From assembly GCF_003994235.2 (NCBI RefSeq), contig NZ_RYFG02000025.1, positions 23,657 to 87,656 of the forward strand: DNA of 64,000 nucleotides. The letters are read 5' to 3'. Each line of letters begins with the position of its first letter. Position 1 is the first letter of the stretch. Below, in pieces: positions 34,486 through 45,006 of this stretch. A model generated the notes under the pieces. The model saw only the letters and a list, made by a program, of their open reading frames with translations, had not been told where the DNA came from and did not search any database. The DNA comes from Candidatus Methylobacter oryzae. GTDB lineage: Bacteria; Pseudomonadota; Gammaproteobacteria; Methylococcales; Methylomonadaceae. The position numbers were made by a program, and so were the translations under genes.

Positions 34486-35544
34486 GTGAGTAGTAATACG
34501 CAGGTTTTAAATGAGCGGTCGCTACAGCTGTTAAAAACGCTGGTCGAACGTTATATCAGTGATGGTCAACCGGTAGGTTCCCGGGCTTTATCAAAAGATT
34601 CGGATTTAAATTTAAGTCCGGCAACCATTCGCAACGTCATGGCCGACCTGGAAGACCTGGGCTTGGTGCATTCGCCGCATACGTCGGCCGGACGAGTGCC
34701 TACAGTCAGCGGTTATCGTTTATTCGTTGATTCCTTGTTGACGGTTAAACCGTTGGAGTCGAAAGATTTAACTTTGCTGCATCAAAGCTTGTCGGTCAAC
34801 GAAGATCCTAATAATGTGATCGGCACCGCCTCCCGCCTGCTATCGGAGTTAACGCAGATGGCCGGGGTTGTAACCCTTCCGAAAAGAGAGGTGGTTTGTT
34901 TACGGCATATTGAGTTTCTATCGTTATCACATACCCGTGTTTTGGTTATTTTTGTTACCAATGAGCAGGAAGTTCATAACAGAATCATCCATACCTCTAA
35001 AATATTCAGCCCAGCCGAATTACAACAGGCCGCTAATTACCTCAATTCGATTTATTCCGGCCGCAGCCTCGATGAGGTGCGTAAAGCGCTGCTAAAAGAG
35101 TTGCAGGACGATCAGGAGCGCATGAATCAGGGCATGCTGGATGCGGTAAAAATGGCGCAACTGGCATTCGACCAAGACAATAAAAAAGATGATTATGTGC
35201 TGACCGGCGAAACCAACTTAATGGGTTTTTCGGAATTGTCGGACATGGAACGGCTAAAAAACCTGTTTGAAGCATTCAGCCAGAAGCAGGGCGTTATCCA
35301 TTTGCTGGATCAATGCATGAAAGCCGACGGCGTACAGATATTTATCGGCGAAGAATCCGGTTATCGAGCTTTCGATCATTGCAGCCTGGTGACCTCATCG
35401 TATTCGGTCAGCGATGAAGTGGTCGGCGTATTGGGCGTTATCGGACCGACCCGTATGGCTTATGAAAAAATCATCCCTTTTGTCGATGTGACGGCAAAAT
35501 TGTTGGGCGCCGCCTTGAATCCGAAATCAACGACCCCACTATAA
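34486..35544 (+). CDS. hrcA: Heat-inducible transcription repressor HrcA
   Basis: HrcA represses heat-shock operons by binding CIRCE. The N-terminal winged helix reads LLKTLVERYISDGQPVGSRAL and LSPATIRNVMADLEDLGLV. A GAF-like middle domain and a dimerisation part follow, ending near the EKIIPFVDVTAKLLG helix. The chosen GTG at 34486 has AGAGG five bases before it (352 aa). An upstream GTG at 34459 overlaps the CIRCE and is unlikely. It autoregulates through the operator directly upstream and heads the grpE-dnaK-dnaJ-dapB run. Confidence 0.93.
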   Translation: MSSNTQVLNERSLQLLKTLVERYISDGQPVGSRALSKDSDLNLSPATIRNVMADLEDLGLVHSPHTSAGRVPTVSGYRLFVDSLLTVKPLESKDLTLLHQSLSVNEDPNNVIGTASRLLSELTQMAGVVTLPKREVVCLRHIEFLSLSHTRVLVIFVTNEQEVHNRIIHTSKIFSPAELQQAANYLNSIYSGRSLDEVRKALLKELQDDQERMNQGMLDAVKMAQLAFDQDNKKDDYVLTGETNLMGFSELSDMERLKNLFEAFSQKQGVIHLLDQCMKADGVQIFIGEESGYRAFDHCSLVTSSYSVSDEVVGVLGVIGPTRMAYEKIIPFVDVTAKLLGAALNPKSTTPL

Positions 35545-35607
35545 ATGATGTCTTTCTAGTGCCGTCGGGCATGGATATTAATTTTAAACGTTATGGAGCT
35601 ATAAATA

Positions 35608-36219
35608 ATGAGTACTGATCAGGAAGCGCCTGAATCTCAGGTTAAAACTGAAAACGAAACGGTTACAGAGCAACCGCACACAGAATTAGTTGAGCACGAG
35701 CCTACCGTTGAGGAACTGCAGCAAGCACTGGCCCAGACTGAGCAAAAAGCCCAGGAGAACTGGGATAAAGCGGTTCGCGCACAGGCGGAAATGGAAAACC
35801 TGAAAAGAAGAACGCAAAAAGACCTGGAAGATGCTCACAAGTTTGCATTGACTAATTTCGCGAAAGAATTGCTGCCGGTATTAGACAGTTTGCTGCTGGG
35901 CTTACAGGCTGCAACAGGCGATAGTGAGGAAGTGAAAAAGTTCCGTGAAGGTAGCGAACTGACGATCAAGCAGTTCGAATCAGTATTTGCAAAATTCAAA
36001 ATTGAAACAATTGACCCGATAGGCCAACCGTTTAATGCTGAACAGCATCAGGCGATGGCTATGCAAGCCGTAGAAGGCGCTGTGCCGAATACGGTCGTTA
36101 ATGTTTTCCAAAAAGGTTATATGTTGAACGGGCGTTTACTTCGTCCCGCAATGGTTCTGGTTGCCAAGGCGCCGGAAAAGAAGCCGACAGATACTCCTAA
36201 CATTGATGAACAGGCTTGA
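35608..36219 (+). CDS. grpE: Nucleotide exchange factor GrpE
   Basis: GrpE releases ADP from DnaK. A disordered acidic head (1-45) is followed by the long coiled-coil helix (VEELQQALAQTEQKAQENWDKAVRAQAEMENLKRR). The C-terminal beta domain contains IDPIGQPFNAEQHQAMA and VVNVFQKGYMLNGRLLRPAMV. The 203-residue length is usual. GGAG precedes the ATG at 35608. It lies between hrcA and dnaK in the classic order. Confidence 0.96.
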   Translation: MSTDQEAPESQVKTENETVTEQPHTELVEHEPTVEELQQALAQTEQKAQENWDKAVRAQAEMENLKRRTQKDLEDAHKFALTNFAKELLPVLDSLLLGLQAATGDSEEVKKFREGSELTIKQFESVFAKFKIETIDPIGQPFNAEQHQAMAMQAVEGAVPNTVVNVFQKGYMLNGRLLRPAMVLVAKAPEKKPTDTPNIDEQA

Positions 36220-36288
36220 AATCAAATAAAGCAGCCTTATATCTGTAACAACTTTTACTTTTAAATAAATACAAGCCCGGAGAATTCA

Positions 36289-38223
36289 ATGGCTAAAATA
36301 ATCGGCATAGATTTAGGAACAACAAACTCGTGCGTCGCGGTTTTGGAAAACGGCGTCGCAAGAGTTATTGAAAACAGTGAAGGCGCGCGTACTACGCCGT
36401 CTATTATTGCTTTTACCAGTGACGACGAAGTATTGGTTGGGCAGTCGGCAAAACGTCAAGCCGTTACCAATCCCAAAAACACCTTATTTGCGATCAAGCG
36501 TTTGATCGGCCGCCGCTTTAAAGACGATGTCGTGCAAAAAGACATCAAAATGGTGCCGTATAAAATCGTCGAAGCCGAAAACGGCGATGCCTGGGTAGAA
36601 GTGCATGGCAAAAAAATGGCTGCACCTGAAGTTTCGGCCCGCGTTTTGATGAAACTGAAAAAGGACGCTGAAGCGTATTTAGGAGAAGAAGTCACCGAAG
36701 CGGTTATTACCGTGCCGGCTTATTTTAACGATTCGCAACGTCAAGCGACTAAAGATGCCGGCCGTATTGCCGGTCTTGAAGTTAAACGTATTATCAACGA
36801 ACCGACTGCATCGGCATTGGCTTTCGGTATGGACAAACCGAAAGGCGACACCAAAATTGCTGTATACGACTTAGGTGGCGGTACGTTCGATATTTCAATT
36901 ATTGAAATTGCTGAAATCGAAGGCGAGCATCAATTTGAAGTGTTATCGACTAACGGCGATACTTTCCTGGGTGGTGAAGATTTCGACTCAAGAGTTATCG
37001 AATATCTGGCGTCGGAATTTAAAAAAGAAAGCGGCGTTGACCTGCATAACGATCCGTTAGCGTTGCAACGTTTAAAAGAAGCGGCGGAAAAAGCCAAGAT
37101 CGAATTGTCTTCAAGCCAGCAAACCGATGTGAACCTGCCTTACATTACCGCGGATGCATCAGGTCCTAAGCACTTAAACGTTAAATTGACTCGCGCCAAA
37201 CTGGAATCGCTGGTTGAAGAGCTGATCAACCGTACCAAAGGCCCATGCGAAATGGCATTGAAAGATGCGAAGTTGAAAGCATCGGACATTAACGACGTAA
37301 TTTTGGTCGGCGGTCAAACCCGTATGCCGAAAGTACAGGAAATGGTGAAATCCATTTTCGGTAAAGAACCACGCAAAGACGTTAACCCGGATGAAGCGGT
37401 AGCTTTGGGGGCGGCGATCCAAGCGGGCGTTTTGGGCGGCGAAGTTAAAGACGTACTGTTGTTGGACGTTATCCCATTATCATTGGGTATCGAAACCATG
37501 GGCGGCGTGATGACCAAGCTGATCGAGAAAAACACCACGATCCCAACCAATGCATCGCAAGTGTTCTCTACCGCGGATGACAACCAAACTGCGGTAACCG
37601 TGCACGTATTGCAAGGCGAGCGTGAAGTCGCGTCGGCGAACAAATCGCTGGGACGTTTCGATTTGGCCGATATTCCACCTGCACCGCGCGGCGTGCCGCA
37701 AATTGAAGTTGCGTTCGACATCGACGCGAACGGCATCTTGAACGTATCGGCCAAAGACAAGGCGACCGGTAAAAAACAATCTATCGTTATTAAAGCATCC
37801 AGCGGTTTATCGGATGACGAAGTTGAACGGATGATTAAAGACGCTGAAGCGCACGCGGACGAAGACCGTAAACTGACTCAGCTGGTAGCGGCGCGTAACC
37901 ACGCTGACGGTATGATTCATGCGACTGAAAAATCACTGAAAGAACTGGGCGACCAAGTCAGCGCCGATGAAAAATCCAGCATTGAGCAAGCGATTGAAGC
38001 ATTGAAAGCCGTGGTTAAAGGTGACGATAAAGAAGCTATCGAAGCTAAAACGCATGACTTAACCGAGTTATCAGGTAAACTGGCCGAACGTGTTTATGCA
38101 CAAAAAGGCGGGGCTGAAGGTGGCGCATCCGAAGCTCACGCTTCTTCAGAGCATCATGCTTCAGCGGACGACGGCGTTGTTGACGCCGAGTTCGAAGAAG
38201 TTAAGGATGACGATAAGAAATAA
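36289..38223 (+). CDS. dnaK: Chaperone DnaK (Hsp70)
   Basis: A 644-residue Hsp70. The ATPase domain carries [27 protein letters not shown] and VGGQTRMP. The [14 protein letters not shown] linker is followed by the substrate-binding domain and a helical lid that ends in an acidic EEVKDDDKK tail. Its sequence is strongly conserved and codon use is biased as in highly expressed genes. A GGAGAATTCA ribosome site precedes ATG 36289. A stable hairpin and an inverted repeat separate it from dnaJ. Confidence 0.97.
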   Translation: MAKIIGIDLGTTNSCVAVLENGVARVIENSEGARTTPSIIAFTSDDEVLVGQSAKRQAVTNPKNTLFAIKRLIGRRFKDDVVQKDIKMVPYKIVEAENGDAWVEVHGKKMAAPEVSARVLMKLKKDAEAYLGEEVTEAVITVPAYFNDSQRQATKDAGRIAGLEVKRIINEPTASALAFGMDKPKGDTKIAVYDLGGGTFDISIIEIAEIEGEHQFEVLSTNGDTFLGGEDFDSRVIEYLASEFKKESGVDLHNDPLALQRLKEAAEKAKIELSSSQQTDVNLPYITADASGPKHLNVKLTRAKLESLVEELINRTKGPCEMALKDAKLKASDINDVILVGGQTRMPKVQEMVKSIFGKEPRKDVNPDEAVALGAAIQAGVLGGEVKDVLLLDVIPLSLGIETMGGVMTKLIEKNTTIPTNASQVFSTADDNQTAVTVHVLQGEREVASANKSLGRFDLADIPPAPRGVPQIEVAFDIDANGILNVSAKDKATGKKQSIVIKASSGLSDDEVERMIKDAEAHADEDRKLTQLVAARNHADGMIHATEKSLKELGDQVSADEKSSIEQAIEALKAVVKGDDKEAIEAKTHDLTELSGKLAERVYAQKGGAEGGASEAHASSEHHASADDGVVDAEFEEVKDDDKK

Positions 38224-38235
38224 AATGTAAGTCGA

Positions 38236-38263
38236 ATGTAGCAGGGAACCATTCCTGCTACAT
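38236..38263 (+). terminator. Hairpin after dnaK
   Basis: ATGTAGCAGG (38236-38245) and CCTGCTACAT (38254-38263) form a perfect 10-bp stem with an 8-base loop, 12 bases past the dnaK stop. No T-run follows. It may partly terminate or protect the dnaK message, giving more DnaK than DnaJ. Confidence 0.6.
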
Positions 38264-38276
38264 TAACTCAAGCATA

Positions 38277-38345
38277 AAACCACAAAGAACACGAAGCTCG
38301 CGAAGAAAAAAACTTCGTGTCCCCTTCGTGTTCTTTTTGCGGTTT
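38277..38345. repeat. Long inverted repeat between dnaK and dnaJ
   Basis: AAACCACAAAGAACACGAAG at 38277-38296 is matched by CTTCGTGTTCTTTTTGCGGTTT at 38324-38345, a near-perfect inverted pair of about 20 bp (two extra bases in the right arm). A partial CTTCGTGT also occurs at 38313-38320. Short CTTCGTG..CTTCGTGGTT-type repeats are common between genes in environmental Proteobacteria, so this is probably a dispersed miniature element. Confidence 0.65.
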
Positions 38346-38435
38346 AGTAACCAGGCTCTTATCCTCTTCCCGGAGTATGTCGGACAAAGTCAGACGAAGA
38401 TAATCACCAAAATCCAAACAGTAGAATATTAAACC

Positions 38436-39575
38436 ATGGCAAAAGAAGATTATTACAAGCTTCTCGGTGTAGACAGAAACGCCAGTGATGCAGAGATTAA
38501 GAAAAGCTATCGCAGTAAAGCAATGAAGTTTCATCCGGACAGGAATAAAGATAATCCGACGGAAGCGGAAGCCAAGTTTAAAAAGGTTAAAGAAGCTTAC
38601 GAAGTTTTGTCGGACCCTAAAAAGCGCGCCGCTTACGACCAATTCGGCCATGCCGGTGTTGATGGTTCAATGGGCGGTGGCCGTGGTGCCGGCGGTTTCG
38701 GAGGTTTTGGAGCGGGTGAAAGCTTCAGCGACATTTTCGGCGATATTTTCGGAGGCGGAAGACAGCAGCGCAGCAGCGTTCAACGCGGATCGGACTTGCG
38801 CTACAATTTGGAATTAACGCTTGAAGAAGCTGTATTCGGCACCGACGCCAAGATCCGAGTGCCGGTATTGGTTACTTGCGGCGAATGTAGTGGTTCCGGC
38901 GCTAAAAAAGGCTCCAGTCCTATTATCTGTTCCACTTGTCACGGTCACGGACAAGTCAGGATGCAGCAAGGTTTCTTTTCCGTTCAGCAAACTTGTCCTA
39001 CTTGCCGCGGAACCGGCAAGCAGATCAAGGATCCTTGCGGCGTGTGCTACGGTCAGGGCCGGGTTCAAGAGAACAAAACCTTGTCCGCAAAAATTCCGGC
39101 AGGCGTCGATACCGGCGACCGCATACGTTTGGCCGGAGAAGGCGAAGCCGGGGAGAACGGCGGACCGTCAGGCGATCTTTACGTCCAGGTTCAAGTCAAG
39201 GACCACCAAATTTTTACCCGCGACGGCGCAAACTTATATTGCGAAGTGCCGATCAGCTTCCCTACCGCTTGTTTAGGCGGCGAACTGGAAGTGCCGACTT
39301 TGAACGGTAAAGTATTGTTAAAAATCCCGGCTGAGACACAAACCGGAAAATTATTCAGATTGCGCGGCAAAGGTGTTAAGCCGGTCAGAGGCGGGCCGGT
39401 CGGCGACTTGATGTGCAAAGTACAGGTTGAGACACCGGTACACCTGACCAAAGAACAAAAAGCCCTGGTTGAGCAGCTCAGTGAATCGTTATCCGGCAGC
39501 GGCAAGCATCATAGTCCTCAAGAAACTTCATGGACTGACGGCGTAAAAAGCTTTTTCGATAAATTAACAGGATAA
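38436..39575 (+). CDS. dnaJ: Chaperone DnaJ (Hsp40)
   Basis: A 379-residue type I J-protein that stimulates DnaK ATPase. The J domain (1-70) has the HPD motif in FHPDRNK. A Gly/Phe-rich linker follows. Four zinc-finger CxxCxGxG repeats ([32 protein letters not shown]) lie around 140-205, and the two C-terminal beta domains complete it. It follows dnaK after 212 bases containing two stem structures, and dapB begins three bases after it. Confidence 0.97.
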   Translation: MAKEDYYKLLGVDRNASDAEIKKSYRSKAMKFHPDRNKDNPTEAEAKFKKVKEAYEVLSDPKKRAAYDQFGHAGVDGSMGGGRGAGGFGGFGAGESFSDIFGDIFGGGRQQRSSVQRGSDLRYNLELTLEEAVFGTDAKIRVPVLVTCGECSGSGAKKGSSPIICSTCHGHGQVRMQQGFFSVQQTCPTCRGTGKQIKDPCGVCYGQGRVQENKTLSAKIPAGVDTGDRIRLAGEGEAGENGGPSGDLYVQVQVKDHQIFTRDGANLYCEVPISFPTACLGGELEVPTLNGKVLLKIPAETQTGKLFRLRGKGVKPVRGGPVGDLMCKVQVETPVHLTKEQKALVEQLSESLSGSGKHHSPQETSWTDGVKSFFDKLTG

Positions 39576-40382
<807 letters not shown>

Positions 40383-40388
40383 ACGCTT

Positions 40389-40423
40389 GGGGCGTGCCTA
40401 TCAGGCAGATTGCAGCACGCCCC
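40389..40423 (+). terminator. Hairpin after dapB
   Basis: GGGGCGTGC (40389-40397) and GCACGCCCC (40415-40423) pair perfectly over 9 bp with a 17-base loop. It lies just past the dapB stop and has no T-run. It is a likely end of the heat-shock transcript. Confidence 0.5.
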
Positions 40424-40449
40424 GAACAGTCACATAAATCCCCATCACT

Positions 40450-41688
40450 ATGAGTACATATACCCTGCTTTTTGTTGACGACGAAGTTGACATCGTTGAC
40501 AGCTTGCACCGGTCGTTTCGTAAAGGGTATCGCACCTTAAAAGCTACATCAGGGGCCGAAGCGATAAAAATTCTCGCTGAGCAAACGGTCGATTTGATCG
40601 TTTGCGATCAGCGCATGCCGGAAATCAGCGGCGACCAAGTGCTTAAATATGCGCTGGAGCAACAACCCGAAGCCATCCGTATTTTGCTGACCGGCTATGC
40701 GGACACCGACTCGCTGATGCGTTGCATTAATGACGCACAAATCTACAAATACATCTCCAAACCCTGGGAACCGGAAATGCTGCGCTTGACCGTCGTGCGC
40801 GCATTGGAAAGCCAGGAGCTTTCAAAGCAAAAACAACTGGTCACCAACGCATTGACACAATATGTCAGCAGTAAAGTTGTCGAACAAATCATGGTTGATC
40901 CTTCGCGGCTGCAACTGGGCGGTGAGCGCAAAACGCTGAGCATCTTGTTCTCCGACCTGGAAGGATTCACCGATTTGGCCGAGCGCATGGAACCGGAGCC
41001 ATTGACCGCCCTGCTTAACGATTACCTGACGGAGATGACCAACATCATCCTCGACGAAGGCGGCACGCTGGATAAATATCAAGGCGACGGCATCGTCGCT
41101 TTCTGGAATGCGCCATTGGATCAAGCCGATCATGCCGTCTGTGCCTGTCGAGCCGCTTTGCGTTGCCAACAGCGCCTGGCTGAGCGCGCCGACGACTTCG
41201 CAGCCCAGGCGGGCGGAGTGTTGAAAGCGCGTATCGGTCTGCATACCGGCGAGGTCGTGGTCGGCAATATGGGCAGCAAAATACGTTTCGACTATTCGAT
41301 TCTGGGCGATGCGGCCAATTTGGCCTCGCGACTGGAAAGCGCGAACAAGCTGTTCGGTACGGCGATTATGGTTTCGGAAGCAACCTGGCTGCAAGCCGGC
41401 GGCAGCAATAACTTTATTGGCCGGGAAATCGGCATGGTCAAAGTGGCCGGGCGCAGTGCGCCGGTAAAGGTATTTGAGTTGCAAGGCCAAGCCGGTACAA
41501 GCGCATCCCCGGATATGACTGCTTACCGGCAAGCGTTGGATTTGTGCCGCGCAGGCATATGGATAGATGCCGAAGCAGCATTCAATAATTGGCCTGATGA
41601 TTCGCTATGCCAAGCTTATGCCAAGCAGTGCCGAAAGGCGCAAGAACAGAGTGGCTGGGATGGGGTGTGGTTGATGGATAATAAATAA
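40450..41688 (+). CDS. Response regulator with class III adenylate cyclase domain
   Basis: A 412-residue two-domain protein. The receiver (1-120) has acidic Asp10-Asp11, phospho-acceptor Asp53 (VCDQRMP), Thr81 and Lys104 (SKPWE). A linker helix leads to a class III cyclase domain (about 160-345) with metal ligands Asp169 (FSDLEGFT) and Asp213 (YQGDGIVAFW). Lys209 (TLDKYQGD) and an Asp in SILGDAANLASRLE fit the Lys/Asp pair that selects ATP. So cAMP production controlled by phosphorylation is predicted. No histidine kinase or cAMP receptor gene is nearby. Confidence 0.9.
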   Translation: MSTYTLLFVDDEVDIVDSLHRSFRKGYRTLKATSGAEAIKILAEQTVDLIVCDQRMPEISGDQVLKYALEQQPEAIRILLTGYADTDSLMRCINDAQIYKYISKPWEPEMLRLTVVRALESQELSKQKQLVTNALTQYVSSKVVEQIMVDPSRLQLGGERKTLSILFSDLEGFTDLAERMEPEPLTALLNDYLTEMTNIILDEGGTLDKYQGDGIVAFWNAPLDQADHAVCACRAALRCQQRLAERADDFAAQAGGVLKARIGLHTGEVVVGNMGSKIRFDYSILGDAANLASRLESANKLFGTAIMVSEATWLQAGGSNNFIGREIGMVKVAGRSAPVKVFELQGQAGTSASPDMTAYRQALDLCRAGIWIDAEAAFNNWPDDSLCQAYAKQCRKAQEQSGWDGVWLMDNK

Positions 41689-41691
41689 ACT

Positions 41692-41715
41692 TGTTGAGAA
41701 AACGAGCTCTCAACA
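41692..41715 (+). terminator. Hairpin after the receiver-cyclase gene
   Basis: TGTTGAGA (41692-41699) and TCTCAACA (41708-41715) form a perfect 8-bp stem with an 8-base loop, four bases past the stop. The tail is CATTGAG, without a T-run. Confidence 0.45.
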
Positions 41716-41849
41716 CATTGAGATAGCGAATGCCCTGCTACTGCGCATATGTTCAGGTCAGTTTGACTTGTCTCGCAGCCATTTACGTTAATGGTTTTCG
41801 AGCTATGTTATGATTCAGTTATTAAATCAATCAGTAAAATCGGCGCAAC

Positions 41850-43082
41850 ATGATTCGTAAACTGCACATAAATAATTATAAATCCCTACACGATCTGACT
41901 TTAGATGTCGGGCGTTTTAATGTGCTTATTGGTGAAAATGGTTGCGGGAAAAGTAATTTGTTGGAGGCGATTGGTCTGGTTGCTGCTGCGGCAGCCGATA
42001 AATTAGATAATGAATTCTTGGTATCGAGAGGGATTAGGGTGACTGAGCCGCAACTGATGCGGTCGGCGTTTAGTGAAGATAATCTGCAAGAACCTATAAA
42101 GATCGGTGTGGGTTTTGAAAATATTGGCAGGTTACTAAAATATACGCTAAATCATGAAGATGAAGCTTATGCAAAATGGACTAGATTGGAAGCCGAATTA
42201 TCTGACTTAATTATGAGATGGAAAATATTAAAGGAAATGGAGGAAGATCCATCAAAAAATAGTAAAAAATCTTTGCCACATCAAATGCTAGCTATAACCC
42301 CAACTACTTGGGGGTTTATAAAGATGAGCATTGTGCATTCTGCTGCTAAATTTTTTGAAGGTAACGAAGACGAAGCCAAAAACTACCTTGAACACTATAA
42401 GGAAGTTTTAAATAGCGAAAGTAAATTTGAAAGTTTTATTATTTACTCTCCCGAAAACACCGCGCTCAGAAACTTTTACAAAGAAGGCCAAATTGAACCT
42501 TTAGGTATTAACGGCGAAGGCTTGCTAAAGCTATTAAAAGTTATTCAAAGTAAATCGCCGGAACAACGGCAAGACATACATGCCAGCCTGCAACTTTTCG
42601 ATTGGTATGCTGAACTCGATATTCCCAAGGATTTGTCTTCGATTGAAGATAAAGTAACCATAACCGACCGTTATTTAACCCAAGTTTTCGACCAGCGTAG
42701 CGCCAACGAAGGCTTCCTGTTTGTGCTGTTTTATATCGCATTGATGGTATCCGACGATACCCCGAAAATATTCGCCATCGACAATATCGATACCTCGCTG
42801 AATCCCAAGCTCTGCACCAAGCTGATTAAAGAATTAACCCGTTTAGCAAAAAAATACGATAAACAAGTTTTCGTAACCACCCATAACCCTGCCATTTTAG
42901 ACGGCATTGACTTAGGCGACGATGAGCAGCGGTTATTGGTGTTATCCCGCAATAAACAAGGCCATACCCGCTATAAACGCATCACTTTGGAAGACAAACC
43001 GCGTTCCTCGACGAATGAAGACTTAAAACTATCGGAAGCCTTTTTAAGAGGTTATTTGGGCGGCTTGCCGAAAGGATTTTAA
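41850..43082 (+). CDS. SMC/RecF-like AAA ATPase (OLD-like ATPase)
   Basis: A 410-residue ATPase of the AAA_21/AAA_15 ABC-type group used in many anti-phage and repair systems. Walker A is GENGCGKSN (28-36). The signature-like RSANEG is at 283-288, the Walker B strand is KIFAIDNIDTSLNP, and the His switch is in VTTHNPAIL (His345). The residue after the Walker B Asp311 is Asn312 rather than the usual catalytic Glu. The middle (about 90-200) is a charged, AT-rich helical insert that may be a coiled arm. It is followed after five bases by a TOPRIM-like gene and then sbcD/sbcC, all packed. Partnered ATPase plus TOPRIM pairs include PARIS, AbiL and RloA/RloB; which family this is cannot be settled by eye. 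Confidence 0.8.
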   Translation: MIRKLHINNYKSLHDLTLDVGRFNVLIGENGCGKSNLLEAIGLVAAAAADKLDNEFLVSRGIRVTEPQLMRSAFSEDNLQEPIKIGVGFENIGRLLKYTLNHEDEAYAKWTRLEAELSDLIMRWKILKEMEEDPSKNSKKSLPHQMLAITPTTWGFIKMSIVHSAAKFFEGNEDEAKNYLEHYKEVLNSESKFESFIIYSPENTALRNFYKEGQIEPLGINGEGLLKLLKVIQSKSPEQRQDIHASLQLFDWYAELDIPKDLSSIEDKVTITDRYLTQVFDQRSANEGFLFVLFYIALMVSDDTPKIFAIDNIDTSLNPKLCTKLIKELTRLAKKYDKQVFVTTHNPAILDGIDLGDDEQRLLVLSRNKQGHTRYKRITLEDKPRSSTNEDLKLSEAFLRGYLGGLPKGF

Positions 43083-43087
43083 ATTTT

Positions 43088-43771
43088 ATGTTGTTTGGAT
43101 TGGCTTGTGAGGGTGTGACCGACCAGATCACCATTGAAAATATTCTGTGCGGTTATTTTAAGAATTTAGATGACGAAGAAATAACGCATTTACAGCCGCC
43201 TTTCGATGAAACCGACCGGAAGCAAAAGGATTTTGGCGGTTGGCAAATGCTGCTTGCGTATTTAAGTGCGACACGGTTTCGAGACGATGTTTTGAATAAC
43301 AAATTTATTGTTGTTCAAATTGATACCGATGTATCTAGCGAAATAGGTTTTGACGTTGCTCAGGTTGGTGATGATAACCAGCCATTAACGTCGGAAGTTC
43401 TAATTGCCAATGTTATTGCTAAATTGGCGGCCATTGTCAATAGCGGCGAAGCGGGTTTTTATCAACGTCATTCGGAAAAGATCATTTTCTGTATCAGCGT
43501 TCATTCCCTGGAATGCTGGCTTTATGCTTACCACAATAAAAAAATACTCAGTAAACCTAAAATTACAGGGTGTTTCGGGGCTTTGTCTCATTTATTGCCG
43601 GGTACTGCAAAAACCTACCGTTGTTATGATGAACTCAGTCGAGCTTTTCTAAAGCGCAAAAATATAGACCTTGTCGCAACAAAAGATCCCAGTTTCCGCG
43701 TCTTCATTCAATCGCTGGAAAAAATAGAAGACTTGGTGAATAAAATGCTTGTAGGGAGCTGGCCATGCTAA
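43088..43771 (+). CDS. TOPRIM-like protein paired with the AAA ATPase
   Basis: This 227-residue protein is not a named family by eye. Glu8 in ACEGVTD (with Asp12), and Asp79/Asp81 in VVQIDTD, match the Glu and DxD of TOPRIM nucleases and primases. HSLECWLYAYH (about 139-149) resembles the conserved His/Glu-Trp segment seen in small TOPRIM partners (RloB-like, DUF4276-like). A predicted nuclease partner of the ATPase is therefore reasonable but inferred. ATG 43088 lies five bases past the ATPase stop, and its end overlaps the sbcD start by seven bases. Composition is lower in GC than sbcD/sbcC, as for its partner, suggesting a transferred pair captured by the sbc operon. Confidence 0.7.
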   Translation: MLFGLACEGVTDQITIENILCGYFKNLDDEEITHLQPPFDETDRKQKDFGGWQMLLAYLSATRFRDDVLNNKFIVVQIDTDVSSEIGFDVAQVGDDNQPLTSEVLIANVIAKLAAIVNSGEAGFYQRHSEKIIFCISVHSLECWLYAYHNKKILSKPKITGCFGALSHLLPGTAKTYRCYDELSRAFLKRKNIDLVATKDPSFRVFIQSLEKIEDLVNKMLVGSWPC

Positions 43772-45006
43772 GAATATTCCACACCGCAGACTGGCATCTA
43801 GGCCACCAACTCCATGGCGTATCCAGGCAACTGGAACACCAGCACTTTCTGGACTGGCTGCTGGACGAAATGCACGCCAAACAAGCCGACGCACTGATTA
43901 TTGCCGGCGATATTTTCGATTCGGCCAACCCGTCCTCGGCCGCGCAATCTCAACTTTACGAGTTTTTGGTTAAAGCCAGAACCCGGCTGCCGAATCTGGA
44001 TATTGTTTTAGTCGGTGGCAATCACGATTCCGCGTCCCGGCTCGATGCGCCGTCGCCTATCCTCAATGCGCTCGGCGTTATCGTGGTCGGCGGCTTGTCG
44101 CGCGACGGTGACGGCAATATCGATTGGCAACGGCTGCTGGTGCCGCTGACCAACGCGGCGGGCGAGATCAAAGCCTGGTGCGGGGCGATGCCGTTTCTGC
44201 GCAATGCCGATTTGCCGGCCAATCAACAGAAAGACGATCCGTTAATCTCCGGCATGAAAACGCTGTATGCGGAATTGTTCGAGCAACTGCAACAAAAAGC
44301 CGGCAACGGTGAAAGCCTGATATTGACTGGTCATTGTTATATGGTCAACGGCGCGGTATCCGAGCTGAGCGAGCGCAAAATCCTGGGTGGCAACCAACAC
44401 GCGCTGCCGGTCGAGTTATTTCCCGATGACATCGCTTATGTGGCATTGGGCCATTTGCATTTGGCGCAACGAGTCGGCGCAAACGAACATATCCGTTACA
44501 GCGGCTCGCCGATTCCATTGTCGTTCGATGAAAGCGATTATCCGCATCAGGTCGTCCAGGTCGATGTCAAAGCGGGCCAAGCGCTTGAAACTGTTGCCAT
44601 TAAAATTCCGCGTAGCGTGCAATTATTAAGAATTCCCAACAGCAAGGATTTTGCGGTATTGCCGGATGTGATCGGGCACTTGCAAAGCCTGGCCCTCGAC
44701 GACCTGCCGGTTGAACAACGGCCGCTGCTTGAATTGAGGATCAGGTTGGAAAAACCGGAGCCCGGCTTGCGTCAGCAGATTGAAGAAGTGATCGCCAAGC
44801 TGCCGGTGCGCCTGTTAAAAATCTCCACCGCCTACAGCGGCAGCGAAAAAAGCCTGGCCGACCTGAAAATCGAAGAACGCCTGGAAGAACTGCAACCGCT
44901 GGATGTGTTCCAGCGCTGTTATCAAAATAAATACGACCAGGACGCACCCGAAGCGATAAGTGCGTTGTTTAATGAATTGTTTGAAAGCCTGCAAGGAACC
45001 GAATAA
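43765..45006 (+). CDS. sbcD: Exonuclease subunit SbcD (Mre11-like)
   Basis: SbcD is the manganese-dependent nuclease of SbcCD, which cuts hairpins, protein-blocked ends and long palindromes. Phosphodiesterase motifs are HTADWHLGH (7-15), GDIFDSANPS, GGNHDSASR, GHCY and GHLHLAQR. A capping domain forms the last third. At 413 residues it is typical. The start overlaps the TOPRIM-like gene by seven bases, and the stop shares one base with sbcC. Translation of the whole four-gene run is therefore probably linked. Confidence 0.95.
   Translation: MLRIFHTADWHLGHQLHGVSRQLEHQHFLDWLLDEMHAKQADALIIAGDIFDSANPSSAAQSQLYEFLVKARTRLPNLDIVLVGGNHDSASRLDAPSPILNALGVIVVGGLSRDGDGNIDWQRLLVPLTNAAGEIKAWCGAMPFLRNADLPANQQKDDPLISGMKTLYAELFEQLQQKAGNGESLILTGHCYMVNGAVSELSERKILGGNQHALPVELFPDDIAYVALGHLHLAQRVGANEHIRYSGSPIPLSFDESDYPHQVVQVDVKAGQALETVAIKIPRSVQLLRIPNSKDFAVLPDVIGHLQSLALDDLPVEQRPLLELRIRLEKPEPGLRQQIEEVIAKLPVRLLKISTAYSGSEKSLADLKIEERLEELQPLDVFQRCYQNKYDQDAPEAISALFNELFESLQGTE

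Noticed and set aside
40822-41532. 236-codon frame antisense to the receiver-cyclase gene
   Set aside because: Shadow of a confident gene; no domain features.
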